From: Anaerolineae bacterium
GTDB taxonomy: Bacteria > Chloroflexota > Anaerolineae > J102
Length of the DNA: 5,271 nt
Assembly (NCBI GenBank): GCA_027036755.1
Contig: JALWDV010000091.1
Location: 1 to 5,271, forward strand
Reading direction: 5' to 3'
Shown here: positions 4,128-5,271 of the stretch, piece after piece
How positions within the stretch are numbered: position 1 is the stretch's first letter
How the letters are laid out: the number at the start of each line of letters is the position of its first letter
Translations under genes and position numbers: made by a program
The notes under the pieces: generated by a model
Told to the model about the DNA's origin: nothing
The model's input: the letters and a program-made list of their open reading frames with translations, nothing else
The model's database searches: none

Positions 4128-5242
4128 AGTGGGGAGTTTGAATTTCGGATTTGGGAATTCGGATTTGGGATTTGGGCCAACGCTTGTAACAACCGGGCGT
4201 TTTCTTCCGGCGTGCGGGTGGCGATGCGGATGTGGCGGGGCAGGCCGAAGGAGGTGCAATCACGCACGACCACGCCCTGCCGCAACAGGCCCGAGCGACA
4301 CGCGGCCGCGTCATCCACCGGCAGCAGGAAGAAATGCGTGGCTGAGGGCACGGGCCGCCAGCCCGCCGCCTGCAAGGAAGCGAGCAACACGGTTTTGTCC
4401 GCGGTCAGCTTCGCCAGGGTCTCAGCAAGATGCGCCTGTGCGGCCAACGCGGCCACGCCCGCGGCCTGGGCCAGGGCGTTGACGCTCCACGGCGGCTGCA
4501 CTTTGCTCAGCGCCCGGATCACATCTGCATCCCCCACCGCGTAGCCCAGCCGCAGGCCCGCTAACGCCTGGGCTTTGGTCATGGAGCGGAGGACGAGGAT
4601 GTTGGGGGCGGGCAGCGTCAGGGCGGAGGGCGCGCCCGGGGCGAAGGGCAGATAGGCCTCATCCACCACGAAGAGCGCGGCGGGATGGGCCGCCGCCCAC
4701 CGGGCCAGCGCGTCCAGGGGCGCGAGCTGACCGGTGGGATTGTTGGGGTGGCAGAGGAATACAATTTTGGGCCGGGCCTGGTCGAGGGCGCGGGCGATGG
4801 CGTCGGGCCGGAGGGCGAAATCCTCTTTGGGCGACGCCCGCCACGACAGGATTTCGGCGCCCATCAGCCGGGCGGCCCGGGCGTATTCACCGAAGGTGGG
4901 CCCGAAGATCATCGCCCGATCTCCCGGCAGCACAAAGGCCAGCGCAATCAGCCACAGCAGCTCGGCCGAGCCATTGCCGGCGATGATCTGCTGGATGGGG
5001 CGTTGCACGTGCGCGGCCAGTGCCCGGCGCAGGGCCAGCGCGTCGGGATCAGGATAGCGTTCCAGAGGGATGCGGGCCAGGGCGTCGCGCACTGCGGGCG
5101 CGGGCCCATAGGGATTGACGCTGAGGCTGAAATCGATGATGTCGGCGGCGCTCAGCCCCAGCCGCTCCAACTCCGCGGGCGAGATGGCTCCGTGGCGGTC
5201 GAAGGGCGTGGCGCTGACGACGGGACGGGGGCGAGGGATCAT
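4124..5242 (-). CDS. cobD: Threonine-phosphate decarboxylase-like PLP enzyme (CobD/HisC family)
   Basis: The 372-aa product is a fold-type I PLP enzyme of the HisC/CobD group. CobD decarboxylates L-threonine-O-3-phosphate to aminopropanol phosphate, the linker of the cobalamin nucleotide loop. Motifs from ATG 5242: HGAISP (17-22), IIDFSLSVNPYGP (35-47), AGNGSAELL (88-96), HPNNPTG (165-171), Asp194 and Tyr197 in VVDEAYLPF, and SMTKAQALAGLRLGY (220-234) with the PLP lysine at Lys223. Sequence alone does not fully separate CobD from HisC; the four-base overlap with cobU favours CobD. The tail IPNPNSQIRNSNSPL (358-372) is encoded by a tandem DNA repeat and does not look like family sequence. The start is uncertain: ATG 5242 fits the family N-terminus but has no clear ribosome-binding site, and the frame stays open through a TTG at 5269 to the window edge. 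Confidence 0.85.
   Translation of the reverse strand: MIPRPRPVVSATPFDRHGAISPAELERLGLSAADIIDFSLSVNPYGPAPAVRDALARIPLERYPDPDALALRRALAAHVQRPIQQIIAGNGSAELLWLIALAFVLPGDRAMIFGPTFGEYARAARLMGAEILSWRASPKEDFALRPDAIARALDQARPKIVFLCHPNNPTGQLAPLDALARWAAAHPAALFVVDEAYLPFAPGAPSALTLPAPNILVLRSMTKAQALAGLRLGYAVGDADVIRALSKVQPPWSVNALAQAAGVAALAAQAHLAETLAKLTADKTVLLASLQAAGWRPVPSATHFFLLPVDDAAACRSGLLRQGVVVRDCTSFGLPRHIRIATRTPEENARLLQALAQIPNPNSQIRNSNSPL
4141..4176. repeat. Short tandem repeat across the cobD-cobU junction
   Basis: On the + strand the units are AATTTCGGATTTGGG (4141-4155), AATTCGGATTTGGG (4156-4169) and ATTTGGG (4170-4176). On the coding (-) strand this reads as CCCAAATCC-type repeats, a low-complexity class found in intergenic regions of several GC-rich environmental phyla. 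Here it lies inside the 3' end of the cobD-like gene, 13 bases upstream of the cobU start, and it is AT-richer than the surrounding coding sequence. Confidence 0.85.
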
Positions 5243-5259
5243 AATGGCATCGAAAAATG

Positions 5260-5271
5260 TCTCACGCAAAG
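5260..5271 (-). repeat. Edge fragment of a CTTTGCGTGAGA repeat motif
   Basis: Read on the - strand, CTTTGCGTGAGA at the right edge matches CTCTGCGTGAGA at 2241-2252 on the + strand in 11 of 12 bases. The motif borders the MITE-like element at 2092-2233, so a relative of that intergenic repeat may begin just outside the window, upstream of the cobD-like gene. The match is short and the call is weak. Confidence 0.35.

Noticed and set aside
3582..4259. A longer cobU starting at 4259
   Set aside because: The extra 44 residues are antisense-like and repeat-encoded; the P-loop would sit unusually far from the N-terminus for this family.
3474..4544. A 356-codon open frame on the + strand
   Set aside because: It runs across the end of the ATPase gene and antisense to cobU and the cobD-like gene, both of which are well supported; the peptide is low-complexity.
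1..5271. A single functional system linking methionine synthesis, the ATPase and cobalamin genes
   Set aside because: Cobalamin can serve methionine synthase, but the gene sets are on opposite strands and separated by an accessory gene and repeat DNA; nothing in the sequence shows shared control.

Overview
The window looks like a GC-rich bacterial chromosome segment, most likely from Chloroflexota (Anaerolineae- or Caldilineae-like). This placement is an inference from three things: a methionine enzyme that reads like the plant-type cystathionine gamma-synthase, the style of low-complexity dispersed repeats in the gene junctions, and an extended -10 promoter of the type TGTGGTAGAAT. No rRNA or tRNA is present to confirm it.

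Left part (1-2033, + strand): a methionine-regulated operon. A SAM-I (S-box) riboswitch at the left edge is followed by a strong intrinsic terminator, with a recognisable antiterminator pairing. An AT-rich leader with an imperfect inverted repeat follows. Then come a cystathionine gamma-synthase-like PLP enzyme (298-1554) and, overlapping it by four bases, a small orphan nucleotidyltransferase-fold protein (1551-2033). The overlap places the nucleotidyltransferase under the same SAM control.

Middle part (2034-3595): the 317-bp gap holds a weak terminator and a 142-bp inverted-repeat element. That element has GTAACT/AGTTAC ends and an 8-bp flanking duplication, so it looks like a MITE, with termini reminiscent of IS66-family elements. 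Its arms consist of 8-9-bp CAC(T/A)AAG units. To its right lie a candidate extended -10 promoter and two 23-bp near-identical direct repeats, exactly 32 bp apart, the second ending on the base before the start codon of an AAA_14/DUF4143 ATPase (2351-3595). This ATPase gene looks less GC-rich than its neighbours and may be a horizontally acquired accessory gene.

Right part (3582-5271, - strand): two cobalamin nucleotide-loop assembly genes, a CobD-like threonine-phosphate decarboxylase and then cobU/cobP, joined by an ATGA overlap. A short tandem repeat (AATTCGGATTTGGG units) lies across the junction. It encodes an odd asparagine/proline-rich tail on CobD and occupies the position where the cobU Shine-Dalgarno sequence would be. 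cobU converges on the ATPase gene with a 14-bp overlap of the 3' ends, across a perfect 7-bp dyad. The CobD start lies close to the right edge and is not certain.
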